Source of the DNA: Halomonas almeriensis
Lineage (GTDB): Bacteria > Pseudomonadota > Gammaproteobacteria > Pseudomonadales > Halomonadaceae
DNA length: 64,000 nt
Assembly (NCBI RefSeq): GCF_030409235.1
Contig: NZ_JAUFPO010000004.1
Location: 124,001 to 188,000 of the forward strand
Direction: 5' to 3'
Below the pieces are notes generated by a model. It was not told where the DNA came from, searched no databases, and was given only the letters and a program-made list of their open reading frames with translations. The number at the start of each line of letters is the position of its first letter. Position 1 is the stretch's first letter. Shown in pieces: positions 63,978 to 64,000 of this stretch. The position numbers were made by a program, and so were the translations under genes.

Positions 63978-64000
63978 CCTGCTGGTCACAGTCCCACACG

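Overview
This window looks like a stretch of chromosome from a GC-rich gammaproteobacterium, most likely a member of the Halomonadaceae (Halomonas-like). That is an inference. It rests on the high GC content, acidic proteins, a monomeric (about 744 aa) isocitrate dehydrogenase, a 532-aa Pseudomonas-type isocitrate lyase and the pseudomonad/oceanospirillad gene order around purB-hflD-mnmA and clpS-clpA-infA-bpt-aat-ftsK. No 16S or tRNA gene was found to confirm it. Almost everything is ordinary core genome. There is no prophage, CRISPR array, transposase or defence island.

Region 1 (1-14.2 kb) is a TCA-cycle supercluster. gltA (citrate synthase, minus strand) is transcribed divergently from sdhCDAB-sucAB-lpd-sucCD (plus strand), each side with a strong sigma70-like promoter. 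SucB carries two lipoyl domains, and there are stable hairpins between sdhB and sucA and between lpd and sucC. The glyoxylate enzyme aceA (44-46 kb) and monomeric icd (53-55 kb) complete the carbon-metabolism theme. A truncated 3-hydroxyisobutyrate-dehydrogenase-like gene runs off the left edge.

Region 2 (14.2-20 kb) contains gene debris and an envelope locus. A GGDEF C-terminal stub and a short membrane-protein tail sit beside a translationally coupled glycosyltransferase plus lysyl-PG-synthase-like membrane protein. Then come rnb (RNase II) and a decayed nag locus, in which the 5' end of nagA is joined to non-contiguous pieces of the nagE PTS permease.

Region 3 (20-29.2 kb) is a sugar-uptake module: a HAD sugar phosphatase, an OmpR/EnvZ-type two-component system, an AGE-family mannose isomerase/epimerase and a complete CUT1 glucose/mannose-type ABC importer (gtsABC plus a MalK-type ATPase). 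A dispersed structured repeat occurs twice in this operon, with four covarying base pairs in its hairpin. A terminator-like hairpin follows the binding-protein gene.

Region 4 (29-46 kb) is mixed: ycjX-ycjF with an MFS exporter, a sodium:solute symporter with an AT-rich operator-like upstream region, DUF924, a GlsB-type small membrane protein, gabT, an 819-aa protein with repeated DUF1266-like units, an NlpC/P60 lipoprotein, an exported MsrA, a CDP-alcohol phosphatidyltransferase, a SlyD-type prolyl isomerase, small envelope proteins and aceA.

Region 5 (46-64 kb) is conserved housekeeping. GNAT, roxA, purB, hflD, mnmA, nudJ and rluE are on the minus strand, followed by icd, clpS and clpA on the plus strand, infA, bpt and aat on the minus strand, and ftsK. 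The ClpS/ClpA/Bpt/Aat set is a complete bacterial N-degron pathway in one place. Two intergenic sites in this region (47.98-48.14 kb and 51.43-51.52 kb) carry 7-bp-phased purine-rich arrays facing inverted arrays. They share the same architecture and are, with the covarying repeat in region 3, the most unusual sequences in the window.
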